64,000 nucleotides of DNA from Begonia masoniana. Taxonomy: Eukaryota; Streptophyta; Magnoliopsida; Cucurbitales; Begoniaceae. The stretch's first letter is position 1. The number at the start of each line of letters is the position of its first letter. Made by a program: the position numbers and the translations under genes. Below are positions 1 through 11,850 of the stretch, one piece after another. The stretch spans positions 28,305,511 to 28,369,510 of the forward strand of contig CM039509.1 in the NCBI GenBank assembly GCA_022432975.1, written 5' to 3'. The notes under the pieces are model-generated. The model did not search any database, had not been told where the DNA came from, and saw only the letters and a program-made list of their open reading frames with translations.

Positions 1-906
1 GGTGGCCCGGCTTATGGCAAATTTGACATTTGGGCCGGTTGGGTTTAGAGTTGGGCCGGGTGGGTCGCCAAAAGGATTGAGGCATCGGCGAAGACCCAAA
101 ACCGACTGGGTGCTGATGCAGAGGAGGGCTAGGGCGCGAACTAGAACGCCAAAAGGGCGAGGGAACAACGCCGGCCGGAATGGCTAATGGGCGACGGTGA
201 GAGCCTGAGCGGAGTTCGGCATCTGGAGAGAAGTCGCAAGATTCTGTTTCTCAAGGCGAACCTCATATCTCTGTAGCAAACTGTAGATATCTTCGATGGA
301 GGGCTCGTCGGCGCGGTTTGTAATAGAGGTGACAAAGGAATTGTAATCACTCCCAAGACCACCGAGAAGATAAATCCCTTGATCGCTGAGGGATACGGGG
401 TGGCCGATGGCTGCGAGAGTGTTGCAGATAGAGGTAAGTTTTTGAGTGTACTGTGAAACAGAGAGGCCATCTTTGGTGAGAGAGTGGAGCTGGCCTCGTA
501 GTTCTGTAATCCGAGCGAGCGACGAGGATGCAAACCGGCGAGCCAGGGCTGTCCACATGTCAGCGGCAGTGGAGAAGGAGATAATTATCGGAAGAAGCTC
601 TTCTGATAAGGAGGAGAAAATCTAGCTCATCAGAAGGCGATTGAAGCGCTGCCATGTGGTAAACTCGGGGTTAATCTGTGATGAAAGATTGTCTAGAAAT
701 TGTGGGGGTTGAGGTAGAGTTCCGTCCAGAATGGTTTCGAGTCCGTTGGCAATGATGATGTTGAGCAATTGAGCTTTCCAGAACAGGTAGTTGGTGTGGT
801 TGAGTTTGATGTTTAAAACTTGATTTGCGGTGGGAAAAGGTGGCAGAGAAAAAGATGAAGGGGAGTTAGAAGAAGGGGAGGGAATTGTCGAGCTTGGAGA
901 CGTCAT
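1..906 (-). pseudogene. gag: copia Gag, disrupted
   Basis: The reading frame starts at 906, 4 bases past the primer-binding site, with a Ser/Pro-rich N-terminus followed by the plant copia Gag signature (NYLFWKAQLLNII, then TTWQRFNRLLMS). A TAG at 622-624 interrupts it. The same frame continues with ADMWTALARRF, LYS-type helical Gag sequence and RYEVRLEKQ, ending at 184-186. Further on, in another frame, the last 28 bases encode CQICHKPGHH, the start of a CCHC zinc knuckle, so at least one frameshift lies between 184 and 28. Gag would form the cytoplasmic virus-like particle that packages element RNA. This copy is not translatable as one protein. Confidence 0.75.
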
Positions 907-910
907 CTGC

Positions 911-922
911 GCTCTGATACCA
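911..922 (-). other. Primer-binding site, tRNA-iMet
   Basis: On the minus strand the sequence is TGGTATCAGAGC, the standard plant complement to the 3' end of initiator tRNA-Met, placed just inside the LTR. Confidence 0.85.
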
Positions 923-925
923 AGT

Positions 926-1119
926 TGAGTTTACAGAAATCACGAAGATGGAGAGGAAGAAGAGGATGAAGGCGGCAATCTTCTCATTCAATTTTTCAAG
1001 AGTACAAGTGTACAATATATATGTACAGCAAACTAATGATGAACATCGGAAAGAGGTAAAACTAAACTATACAGGTAAACTAAACTAGACACTGTACATA
1101 CTCAGTACATACTCTAACA
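926..1119 (-). repeat. copia 5' LTR (194 bp)
   Basis: Read on the minus strand it starts TGTTAGAGT (at 1119) and ends CTCA (at 926), three bases before the primer-binding site. The length suits a small plant copia LTR. The partner LTR is outside the window, so the outer end is inferred from the TG start alone. Confidence 0.6.
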
Positions 1120-1259
1120 AAATACATATGTACAGAACATGTGCTAATACTCCCTTTGAATCTCCCTCTCTCCTTCTCTCCCTCTCTATGTGTATTGACG
1201 AGGCTGATGCACAAAATTTAGGTCTTTTTTTCCAAAGAAAATAAAGATTGAACTTTCTC

Positions 1260-1502
1260 TGCTCAACCAAATCTATCCTGGCGAATCAGCCCTTCGTTAG
1301 GTTTGAGAAGAAGAAGAGCAGAAGAGGTGGATTTGGGTTTTTGAAAACTAGCTTTGGATTGAAGAACCTCCATCTCATCAGTGGCGAAACCTGACTCCAA
1401 TTTTGAAATTCGAATAAAGTGATAGTTGATACGGTGCTGAAGAAGGATGATCATAATAGAAATAGAAGGAAGTTAAGTGGGATGAAGGATTTTGTAGAAT
1501 AA
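1260..1502 (+). pseudogene. Gypsy pol C-terminus with decayed chromodomain
   Basis: The last 30 codons (1,413-1,502) read NKVIVDTVLKKDD... and end in a lysine/arginine-rich MKDFVE-stop. They match the pol end at 38,311-38,400 almost codon for codon. Upstream, in shifting frames, fragments such as RWIWVFEN and SHQWRN resemble a chromodomain (the 'W-x-E-D-x-WE' type core), the module that targets integrase to chromatin in chromoviruses. Several stops and frameshifts are present. The minus-strand ORF over the same bases is a shadow. Confidence 0.55.
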
Positions 1503-1533
1503 GCTTGTAAAGGTAATAAAGTTAGTATGTTAG

Positions 1534-1803
1534 TGTTAGAATTTGGTGTGACCCGAATTTTAGTTAGGCCGGGTCGGGCCCATTATCAATATTAGGATTT
1601 TATGTTTTCTCTATTTATTGATGCTTGAGTCGCAAAACTCATGGTACCGAATTTGATATTAGTGATTCTCTCCTCTGCCCGTGGTTTTTTCCCTTTCTAG
1701 GGTTTCCACGTAAAATTCGGTGTCCATTATTTTCTCGTTATTTCTTTTTCTGTGTTTTCTGTGATCGTTCGTTACAGGTGGATTAGGGCGTCTAATCCTA
1801 ACA
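1534..1803 (+). repeat. copia 5' LTR (270 bp)
   Basis: Starts TGTTAGAATTTGG and ends CTAATCCTAACA; pairs with 15,011-15,281. The few differences seen by eye (for example TTTGG/TTTTG, a G/A in the CCCGTG run and GATTAGG/GATTAAG) show a fairly recent insertion. Confidence 0.93.
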
Positions 1804-1805
1804 AC

Positions 1806-1817
1806 TGGTATCAGAGC
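1806..1817 (+). other. Primer-binding site, tRNA-iMet
   Basis: TGGTATCAGAGC two bases after the 5' LTR, on the same strand as the gag frame. Confidence 0.9.
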
Positions 1818-2882
1818 TTCAAGTTGAAGTAGTTTTCGGAAAATCATGGTTTGATTATTCGAAGGGTAACGATTGACTTCAGGTTTGCAATTTTCTGTGC
1901 GTGAAATTTTGCCAAGGGAAAAAGAAAGTGGAAATAAAAAAAAAAAGGTGAAAAACAAAAGGATTTGTTTTTCTGTTTTTTGTCTTCTTCCACGGTGAAG
2001 AAGAACAGAGGAACAGAACACAACTGTTCTGTTCGACGGAGAAGAGAAAAAGACAGCCCACTGTTCAGCCGACCATCGCCGAACAGAGAAGGCCGCCCCC
2101 GCGAGGAAGTCACTGCCGCGTGCGCCGCCCGACAGAACACCCCGCGTCTCCGAGCCCAGCTTCCCACCGTCGACGCGTTTCGCAGAACCACCGTGCGCAG
2201 AACAGAGCAGAGGCGTGCCCCAGCCAGGCGTAGCAAAGAACGCTGCTCGCCGCCGTTCTGCCATCACCGCGCGCACCAGAACCATCTGTTGCCGCCGCTG
2301 TCGCCGAGCATCGCACAGAAGACGCCGAAGACGCCGATGTCCTCCGATCAGAAGCCCTAGGTGAGGGCTTGGCCGAAGAAGAACAGAGAAGGTCTGTTCT
2401 GTTCTGCCCGATAGCGAAGAAACAGAGGAAGCCGCCGTCCGATTGAAGAAGCAGAAAAGGTGTTTTCTGGTTGCCGTTCATCACTGCTGGCTTGCTGTTA
2501 ATAGGGACAGTGATATTTTGGAGATAACAAATTATTCGATTTTAGGAAAATTGATTAATTGAATTGAGGATTTTGTGAGAATTAAAATTCTCAATTGTTT
2601 GGCGGGATCTACTGAGTTGTGGATATTGATTATTAGGGTTGACTAATTAATCAGAAATATCTGGTTTTGGGCGAGTTTGATTGGTTCCGAATATTCTGCA
2701 GGATTTATTCTGATTTCAAAAGGGAGCAATTTTAGGAAAATATTTGGGCAAGGTTATTGATTCAGATATTTTCAGGCTCGAAAAATTTATTTGGCAGGTT
2801 TATTGATATTGTGGAGATTGATTATTGGGGTTAAATAATTGATCTGGAAATATCAGTTTTTTGGGCATTGTTTTTTATAACA
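1818..2882 (+). other. copia untranslated leader
   Basis: About 1 kb between primer site and gag start. The first half (about 1,980-2,480) is unusually GC-rich with repeated GAACAGA and CGCCG blocks; the second half is AT-rich with repeated GATTATTGGGTT/TTGATCTGG-like phrases. The open frames over it (for example 1,965-2,360) are arginine- or serine-rich low-complexity and match nothing I know. They are probably fortuitous. Confidence 0.55.
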
Positions 2883-4343
2883 ATGGCAGGTGAGGATAAC
2901 ACAGGACCTAGTATTGAAAAATTCGATGGGACAGATTTTGCGTTCTAGAGAATGCAAATTGAAGACTATTTATACGGGAAAGATCTTGAACTTCCATTGA
3001 GTGCAAAACCAGAAAAGATGGACAACGTTGAATGGAATCGCCTTGACAGAAAAGTTTTGGGAGTCGTCAGATTGACGCTGACTCAAAGCGTTGCTCACAA
3101 CGTGGCGAAAGAGACAACTACAGCGAGTCTGATGAAGGCTCTGTCTGATATGTACGAGAAACCGTCTGCGAATAATAAGGTATTTCTGATGAAGAAATTG
3201 TTCAATTTGAAGATGATTGATGGTACTTCTGTCGCAGCACATCTGAATGAATTCAATACGATTGTCAATCAATTGCTATCTGTGGAAATTGATTTTGAGG
3301 ATGAGGTTCGTGCCCTAATTTTGATGGCGTCTCTACCAAATAGTTGGGAGCCTATGAGAGCTGCAGTTAGTAATTCAGTTGGAAGTGCTAAGCTGGTATT
3401 CACCGATGTGAGGGATCGTATTCTTGCCGAGGAGGTTCGTAAGATTGATTCTGATGAAACATCGACAGGTTCAGCTCTGAGTGTTGAAAATATGAGCAGA
3501 AGTCAAAGTAAAGGTCCGGGCAATAAAAATCGAAGTCAGAGGAAGTCCGGAAAACACGCCAACTTTGAGTGTTATCATTGTGGCAAGAAAGGACACATAA
3601 AGAGATTTTGTCACAAGTTTCTTCGGGAGAATCTGATTACCAAAGGAAAGGAAAAGATGTTCGAAGAGGGTGACACAGATGAGGAGGTAGACACAGCCAC
3701 CGAGGAGTCCTTTAGTGTGTACAACGAGGATGTTGTAAATTCTGATTGCCAAGATACGAGTTGGGTGATCGATAGTGGTGCTTCAATACATGCCACTTCG
3801 CGGAGAGATTTCTGTACGTCCTACACTTCGGGTGACTTTGGAAGTGTGAGGATGGGAAATGGTGGCGTTGCAAAAGCCATTGGTATGGGAGATGTGCGTT
3901 TGGAGACCGACATTGGCAGCACCTTGGTTTTGAGAGGTGTGAAGCACATCCCTGACATCTGCAAGAATTTGGTCTCGACTGGAAAGCTTGACGACGAAGG
4001 TTTTGGCAACACCTTTCGTGATGGAAAATGGAAGCTTACCAGAGGTTCATTGATTGTGGCGAGAGGAGAAAAATGCTCCTCATTATATGTGATGCATGCG
4101 AAGATCGCGGGTTCCACAGTCAATGTGGTGGGTAATAAGGCTACAAAGTTTGTGAATTCACCTTCTAAGAGAAAGGTTGAGAAGACTTGGAAGAAGTCAG
4201 GTTCTTGGGTGAAGTTCAGGTTGGGATCTGAGGGTACATCAGAGCCGGTGAGTCAGCCTACTACAGATGTTCAGTCATCAGTTTCAGTTTCATGTCAGAG
4301 TGGTATCGTCAAAGGCAGAACAATGCGGAAGGTTAAAACTTAG
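2883..4343 (+). pseudogene. gag: copia Gag-protease, truncated polyprotein
   Basis: ATG at 2,883 opens MAGEDNTGPSIEKFDGTDF, a typical copia Gag start, but TAG at 2,946-2,948 stops it; the same frame is then open to 4,343. Gag helices (MKKLFNLKMIDGTSVAAHL) are followed by a CCHC knuckle CYHCGKKGHIKRFC (3,571-3,612), then the aspartic protease motif WVIDSGASIHATS (about 3,763-3,800) and a GAG-pre-integrase-like stretch (GNGGVAKAIG...GVKHIPDICKNLVS). After MHAKIAGSTVNVVGN the frame runs into unrelated Ser/Lys-rich sequence and stops, so integrase, RT and RNase H are missing. Deletion of the enzyme block is inferred from the known copia order Gag-PR-IN-RT-RH. Confidence 0.8.
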
Positions 4344-4394
4344 GGACGATATGATGAAACTGTGAGTTATGCATTGAATGTGTTCGAGGGTAAC

Positions 4395-7216
4395 TGTGAC
4401 AGCCCGAAACCGGGACCCGATCGGAGTCCGGGATCGGAGCCATCACTCCGGGACAGATAACGGAAAAACGGGGACTAATTTTTTTTTGAACAGATCGGTC
4501 AAAACAGAGGACATTATACTTTTAAAATGTTTACAGGGAGGGAGAGTTCTCTGGAGTCAAAAACAAACGGGATACAGTTGGCTGAAATACATAAGTGAAT
4601 AACAGAAGAGAAGCAGAAGAAAAGAAAACAAAAATAAACAAAACTGGCGGGAGGCTTCGGCAGATGACGTGGCCGGAAGATTAAAACTATCGGTGGATGT
4701 AAACTACACTGGGCGTAAGATGTCGATTAAGACAAAACGGATGATGTCAGCCGGAAGATGGATGACGTCAACCGGCAGATGCAAACAGCGAACGTAACCG
4801 GCAGAAGGTGATGACGTCAGCCGGAAGATAGATGACGTCAGCCGGAAGATGTTCTGAAATAAACAGAATCGGCAAGAGGTGATGACATCAGCCGGAAGAT
4901 GGGTGACGTCATCGGAAGATGCAGATAGCAATTGAAATCGGAAGATGAAAACCTAAGGCAGTAACACCGTTTGGCGGTGGATGGGAATAAGACAAAACAT
5001 GTACAGTATCTATCGGTAGATGAAGTTTAGTCATAGACTTAAAAAGGGTAACGGGCATCGGTAGGAATGAAAACATAAGAAAACATTACTTGGCGGTGGA
5101 TGCATTCCAAAAAGGCATCGGTAGATGTATTCAAAATTCTTACCGGAAGGTGAAATCGGCAGATATGATTTTAAAGACAGAATTTACAACTTTTAACAGG
5201 AAGACATACGAACAGAGGGCATAAAATAGAACACTTAGAAGTCTCAGATTTCTTCAAACCAGTTCAAAACATGGTTCTTGAACACAACAGAAAGCATGAC
5301 AGAAGTTTAAAGGATTTCACTATACATAGAAAGCTCTAATACCAGAGACCCTTTGTGTACAGACTACAGAGAATGTTCCAAACTATTTAAGAACACATCA
5401 GAACGTAATTCAACTGTCAGATACAGCAGAAGCAGAATGCATAAAAGACGTAAACCTTCAATGCCTGATTCTAAACAAGACTGTTAAGCATACTTCACAA
5501 TTGACAGATACTTTACAATTGACAGATTTAAAGAGGCAAACTGCATGCATGTTCCCAAAACCAGAATCATCCATGCACAGAATAACAGAAAGTATCCCAA
5601 ACAATTCCAGAATACTTTAGAATATAACTAAACTGTCAAGTACAGCGGTTTCAAAAACTTAGACATCAGACCTATACATTGTTTTAAAGTCTGAAAATCA
5701 GTACAGAATATGACATATACTTGTAGAGTTTCTTCAAAGGAAGGGTTTTACAACCAAACCATAATTTTCCAGAAGACTTTACAAAATAGACATTTTAGGA
5801 AATTTAAACCTCGGGTCAGAATTTTATGCCTGACTGCAGCAGCCAACCCCCATGAGCTTGAGCCATCAACTACATCAGATCATCATTTTGAGGCACAAGG
5901 TCCTCGGTTTCAGGTTCGGTACCTACATCAGAGAGTTCACCTATGAGTCTAAAACTCAGTAAGGACATAATCAGAATGCAGTGATGCAAAATGCTATGCA
6001 TGCAGATTTTCAGAAATGCGGTGACAGAACAGAACATTCAGTTTCAGTGGCAGAAGAATTAAGTGAGACTTATAGGGGAACTGGTTCAGTACGTGCACTA
6101 TCAGGCACAGCAGTTTTTCAGATTCCTAAGGAGGGATAAAACCAAAGGGTCCTTGCTAGGGACAATATTTTCAGATTCCCAAGGAGGGATAAAACCAGAA
6201 GGGCCAGTCCCCGTCCCACACTTAACCTGGTACATTTCAGACAGTCAGATTTTATCTTGTTTAATTTCAAACAGTGTACAGAAATCAGTTTTGCATGGAT
6301 TTTCAGTAAAACGTGTATGCATGACAGTCTCAGTGCCTGAACCTATAACAGCAGACATCAGAAATAACAGGGCATATTGTGAAACAGAAAACAGACAACT
6401 CGGGACATGAGCTGAACAGACAACATAAAACACAAACTGAACAGAAGCTATAACATTTCTACCCAAAACTACCCGACAGAACTGGGATCCTAGTACCTCT
6501 GTGATGTAGGGCCTTAAGGGCCAACCTACGGTTATGAACTTACCTGTTTTTCCTCGACGCAGTTAGCTGGGTAGTCTCGGAATAGACAGATCTGTAACAT
6601 GCACGTAAAGAGATAAACAATGCTGCAAATGTTAACTAATAACTTGGAAATTATGCAGCAGACTCATTTCAGATTTGTAGAAAACAACAAGTGTGTTTCC
6701 ATACAAAAAAAAAAAAAAACCGAGAGTTTTCTCCAAAATAACTTAACCTAAAACTTCAGCAATACACATTCTTTTACTCATCCAAATTTATCAGCGTGAG
6801 TAGATGCATACCTTTGCTGAAGGAAACAGAAGAATGCAGGAGAAACAAAGTGTGGAACTTTGTTTCAATCGCCAGGAAGAGAGAAGACAAAGAAAGAAGA
6901 GAAGAAGCAGAGAAGTGAAAAGTCTCACGTAGGAGGGAGAGAAGGAAATGGAATACATGGCTTGTCTTCTTCCACAAGTTTGCCAAGTGTCAGTCATCCA
7001 TTTGATTTCTCCCATCAACCTTAATTTCTTCCTAATTTGCCCTTCCATTGGTTTTTGACTAAACTTCTATTTAGTTCGTCGAATTGGTTCTACAATCACT
7101 CTCATTCAATTGAACACTCCGACAATTTCATTAAAAATAATCATTGCATTAATATTAGAGTAATCCCACTTAATTATTCGGGGAAAATAATTACACGGAA
7201 AATGCCGGGTGTTACA
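4395..7216 (-). repeat. T1 3' LTR (2,822 bp)
   Basis: Plus-strand ends are TGTGACAGCCCG and GGGTGTTACA; element transcription is on the minus strand, where it reads TGTAACACCC...TCACA. It contains a TGACGTCA array (4,737-4,925), two copies of a GGAGGGATAAAACC phrase near 6,130 and 6,185, and an A-run at 6,705-6,719. Small open frames on both strands inside it are not conserved coding regions. Confidence 0.93.
4737..4925. repeat. TGACGTCA/CCGGAAGATG array in T1 LTR
   Basis: Five to six imperfect copies of a short unit of about 20-45 bp built from GATGACGTCAGCCGGAAGATG-like text (split here only by variation between copies). TGACGTCA is the palindromic core bound by plant bZIP factors of the TGA/CREB-like type, so the array could act as an enhancer. 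The same array lies in the other LTR at about 12,194-12,380. Confidence 0.75.
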
Positions 7217-7256
7217 TTCCACCCACCTTAACAGAAATTTTGTCCTCAAAATTTGC

Positions 7257-10200
7257 CTAAGCGAAAAGGTCCGGATACTGTGCTCTAACATCTGCTTGTC
7301 TTTCCCATGTGGCTTCCTTCACATTGTGATTACGCCATAAAACTTTCACCAACGGGACCACTCGATTGCGCAACACTTTGAGTGACATATCCAATATCTT
7401 TATAGGTCTTTCTTCATATGTTAGCGTCGGCATGATATCAAAGTCCACATGTTCCACTATTTGGGTTGGATCTCGTACGCACTTTCTCAGCATCGAAACA
7501 TGGAAGACATTGTGAACTCCATCCATTGACGCTGGCAACTGTAGTTCATAAGCCATGTTTCCCACACGTTTCAGGATGGGAAAAGGGCCAATGAATCGTG
7601 GGCTTAGCTTTCCTTTCTTACCGAATCTCATTACGCCTTTGAAAGGTGACACTTTCAGGAATACCTCATCGCCCACAGCGAACTCTAAGTCTCTTCTTCT
7701 ATTGTCCGCATAACTCTTCTGTCGACTCTGAGCAATCTTTATTCGTTGTTTGATAGCAGCTATCACCTCAGACATCTGCTGTAATATTTCAGGGCCGATA
7801 AGCTTTGTTTCTCCGACCTCATCCCAACACAATGGGGATCTACACTTTCTGCCGTACAGAGCTTCATAAGGAGCCATGCCAATTGTAGCCTGATAGCTAT
7901 TGTTGTAGGCAAACTCCACGAGTGGCAAATATCTACTCCAAGGAGCATGAAATTCCAGCACGCACGACCTTAGCATATCCTCCAGTATTTGGATTGTTCT
8001 CTCAGATTGTCCGTCAGTCTGTGGATGAAATGCCGTGCTGAAATTCAACTTCGTACCCAAAGAGCTCTGCAAACTTTTCCAAAACCTGGAAGTGAATCTG
8101 GGATCATGGTCTGAGACAATCGACACAGGAACGCCATGCAGTTTAATAATCTCGCTAATATACAGCTCTGCATACTGGTCCATGGAGTATGTCGTCTTCA
8201 CAGGTAGAAAGTGGGCCGACTTCGTCAATCTGTCAACTATGACCCAAATGCTATTATGGCCCTTAGCCGTTCTTGGTAGGCCAACAACAAAATCCATCGT
8301 TATATTCTCCCACTTCCATTCGGGAATCGGAAGAGGCTGAAGCGTTCCACTTGGTCGTTGATGTTCAGCTTTGACCTGTTGACATATCATACAAGACTCC
8401 ACATACTTGGCCACTTCATTCTTCATATTCGGCCACCAGAAGTGAAGTTTCAAGTCTTGATACATCTTCGTGCTACCGGGATGTACAGAGAAAGAAGATG
8501 AGTGGGCTTCCGACAAGATGTCCTTCCGTAACTCTTCATCCTTCGGAACATACCATCTATCTCTGAACTTCAGGATACCATCTCCCGAATAGCTGAACTC
8601 AGAAGAGACCATAGGCACCTTGCTTAATATATCGGCCATTTTTTTTGAATTGGTCTTCTGGGCCTCTTTAATTCGGTCCAGAACGGTTGGTCGTAGCGTT
8701 AGATTTGCCAATACGGCCGATAGTTTAGAAACTACCTCCAGTTCAAACTTCTGGATATCTGTCCTTAAAGGCAGTGAGATGGTAGCCAAGGCAGGTTGTA
8801 TAGTAGACGGTGTCCTGTTCAACGCATCGGCTACCACATTGGCTTTCCCCGGGTGGTATTTAATCTCGATGTCATAGTCTTTCACAAATTCGAGCCACCG
8901 TCATTGCCTCATGTTTAACTCTTTCTGGGTAAATATGTACTTCAAGCTTTTGTGATCCAAAAACACCTCACATGATTGTCCATATAGGTGGTGTCTCCAT
9001 ACTTTCAGCGCAAATACAACTGCCGCTAACTCAAGGTCATGAGTAGGGTAGTTTTCTTCATGGCTCTTCAATTGTCGGGATGCGTATGCTACCACTTTCC
9101 CTTCTTGCATTAGTACACATCCCAAGCCAATCTTGGACGCATCACAGTACACGCTGAATCTACCGTCTTCAACTGGCAATACTAGTAGAGGAGCAGTGGT
9201 TAATTTCTGCTTAAGTGTCTGAAAGCTTACCTCACATGCTTCAGACCACCTGAACTTGATGTCCTTCCTTGTTAAGCTGGTCATAGGTTTTGCTATCACA
9301 GAAAATCCCTTGATGAATTTCCTGTAATAACCAGCTAGTCCAATAAAGCTTCGTACCTCGCTTGCATTCCTCGGCCTTGGCCAGTCTCTTACAGCCTCAA
9401 TCTTGGCCGGGTCCACAGATACTCCTTCAGCAGACACCACGTGACCTAAGAAATTAATCTTGTTCAACCAGAATTCACACTTTGATAGTTTGGCAAACAA
9501 TTAATGCTGTTTTAGAGTTGACAGCACAATAGCCAAGTGCTCCCCATGTTCCTCTTCAGTCCGAGAATAAACCAGGATGTCGTCGATGAAGACGATTACG
9601 AATTTGTCCAAGAACTCCTGGAATACCCTATTCATCAAGTCCATAAATGCCGCAGGGGCATTAGTCAACCCGAACGACATCACCAAGAACTCGTAATGCC
9701 CGTACCGGGTCCTGAAGGCAGTCTTTGGAATATCATTTGCTCTGACCTTCAACTGGTAATATCCGGAGCGCAAGTCAATCTTTGAGAATACCCGAGCCCC
9801 TTGTAGCTGGTCAAATAAATCGTCGATCCTTGGCAACGGGTACTTATTCTTAATCGTCAACTTGTTCAACTCACGGTAGTCAATACACATCCGTAGGGAC
9901 CCATCCTTCTTCTTAACAAATAATACGGGAGCACCCCACGGAGAGAAGCTAGGGCGTACAAAACCCTTGTCCACTAACTCTTTCAGCTGAGTCTTCAATT
10001 CCTTCAGCTCAATTGGTGCCATACGGTACGGATTCTTCGACACTGGTTCCGTACCTAGGTACACGTCAATTTCAAACTCGATTTCGCGATCAAGTGGTAA
10101 CCCCGGTAAGTCATCTAAGAAAACCTCAGGAAAGTCTCGGACTACCGGAATATTTTGAAGTTCCGCCTCACCTTGCCTTCGTACGTCTATTACATGGGCC

Positions 10201-11690
10201 AGAAATCCAATGCACCCTGACTTCATCAGCCGTTGAGCTTTTAAGGAAGATATAACAGGCATACGGTGTTTCTTCGGTACTGCCTGATAAGAGAATTCTA
10301 CTTCATTCGGGCGTTTAAACGACACTAGCCGGGACCTACAGTCGATGGTGGCATGATGTCTAAACAGCCAGTCCATCCCCAAAATGACGTCATACCCTTT
10401 CATACCAATAACGATAAGGTTGGCGTACAACTTCTGGTCTCCTACTGACACTATATCGCCCCGTACCACCTGCTCGGAGTGCATAAACTCTCCGGACGGT
10501 AGCATAATGCTGTAGGGCTGATCTGACGACGTGCAATCAACCTTCTGTCTAACTACAAAGTCCATGGCCACAAACGAATGTGTGGCCCCCGTGTCCCATA
10601 AAGTATAAGCAGGTACCTCATACACTAAAATTGTACCTGTGATTGCTGTGTGCAGATCAGCATCATCAACATCTTCCATCATTGCAAAAACTCTGGGTAC
10701 AGCTTGACCTGCTCTGGTGTCGGGCATTGGGCAATCCCGAATGTGATGCCCTACCTTGCCACATCGAAAACAAGCGCCGGTAACAAGTCTGCATTCCCCC
10801 TTGTGGGGCTTCTGGCACCGTGGGCATACTAAAGGCTGAGGAGCCCCCATTGGTCTCTTTCCTTTGTCTTGGTAGAGGATGGCTTCATTGGGCCTCTTAA
10901 TGCCCTTGTTTTGCTGCTTTTGAGGCTGAAAATTCTGACCTCTTGGTTGTTGTTGTTGCTGAGGAACATTTCGAATAATCCCTCTTGGTGAATCTCTTTG
11001 TCTCTGGGACTTTATTTCTAAGGCCTCTAACTGATAAGCCTTGGCCACCACCTTCACATACGATGCCTCATCGAATCCTCCGGTTGTGATCCCTCGCAGA
11101 AGGTCCATCTTTAACCCTTGAATGAACTGGTGCACCTTGTTCTCATCAGTGGCCACCATGTGTGTTGCATATCGGGATAATGACTCAAATTTCTGAACAT
11201 ATTCGGCCACCGACCCATACTGTCGCAGTCGAGAGAATTCAAGCAACTTCTCCTTCCTCACTCCTCGATCAAAGTACTTCTCGTAGAAGATTTTTGTGAA
11301 TCCTTCCCAGCTTAAAGCCACGGTAGTGGACTGCACTGTGTCCCACCAGAATCCAGCACTTTCGGTGAGATAAAACGTGGCACAAATGACTTTCTTGTTG
11401 TCTTCTACTTCTGCATAACTGAACATCTTCTCCATTGTTCGAATCCAGGTTTCAGCACGAGTCGGGTCTGTAGACAGTCCATCGAATGAAGGTGGCTGGA
11501 GTCACCGGAACCTATCTCCACTGTTGTCACGCGGGGCATTAGCGTGATTGTTGTTTCCGTGGTTATTGTTTCTATCATCTTCTCTGGCCATCATGCGTTC
11601 AACCATACGTGATTGTGCACCCACCAGCTCGGTTAGTCGGTCAATGGCTCGAGAGCTTTCGCTTGACTCTTCCTGATGTCCCCTCACCAT
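7257..11690 (-). pseudogene. gag-pol: T1 gypsy Gag-Pol polyprotein with three in-frame stops
   Basis: One continuous frame of about 1,477 codons starts at 11,690. It holds Gag, two zinc motifs (CPRC...HKGEC and the [18 protein letters not shown]), protease ([10 protein letters not shown]), RT with CIDYRELNK and a FIDDIL active site near 9,590, RNase H ([12 protein letters not shown]), integrase with HHCC finger ([11 protein letters not shown]...[11 protein letters not shown]) and the D,D(35)E core (MDFVVGLPR, VSDHDPRFTS), and a C-terminal chromodomain-like end (VLWRNHNVKEATWE). Stops lie at 11,502-11,504 (TGA), 9,501-9,503 (TAA) and 8,901-8,903 (TGA), with no frameshift seen. Two of the three are TGA codons, fitting C-to-T decay of methylated CpG, which is inference. 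The product would copy and integrate the element but is broken here. Confidence 0.9.
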
Positions 11691-11832
11691 ATCTAAAATA
11701 GTCCTATAAACACAATAACTAAATTTAACAAACAGAACAGTTACGGAAACCTAAACACTTACAGTTGGTGGAGCGATCTCACGTGGCGGGTTGCGCAGTC
11801 AGACATTTCACAGAATCGGTTTTAAAACCGTG

Positions 11833-11846
11833 TCTCTCTGATACCA
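11833..11846 (-). other. T1 primer-binding site, tRNA-Met
   Basis: Minus strand TGGTATCAGAGAGA, four bases inside the 5' LTR (which ends at 11,851). The first 11 bases match the initiator tRNA-Met complement. Confidence 0.8.
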
Positions 11847-11850
11847 CAAC

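Larger units (their letters stand above)
1..1119 (-). mobile_element. Ty1/copia retrotransposon, 5' part only (cut by window edge)
   Basis: On the minus strand the order is LTR (1119-926), tRNA-Met primer-binding site (922-911), gag start (906) and a zinc-knuckle fragment that runs off the window at position 1. The LTR shows the usual TG...CA ends. The protease, integrase, reverse transcriptase and second LTR would lie outside the window, so completeness and the target-site duplication cannot be checked. It lies just upstream of an older gypsy pol tail at 1,260-1,502. That this is a copia element follows from the gag type together with the primer site; no pol domain is visible to confirm it. 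Confidence 0.8.

Noticed and set aside
1659..2285. 208-codon minus-strand ORF and its overlapping partners in the copia LTR/leader
   Set aside because: They cross the LTR boundary, lack domain similarity and sit opposite the element's own transcript.
5710..6410. Small ORFs repeated at 5,710, 6,063, 13,167 and 13,520
   Set aside because: They repeat only because they lie in the two T1 LTRs, on the antisense strand, and show no protein features.
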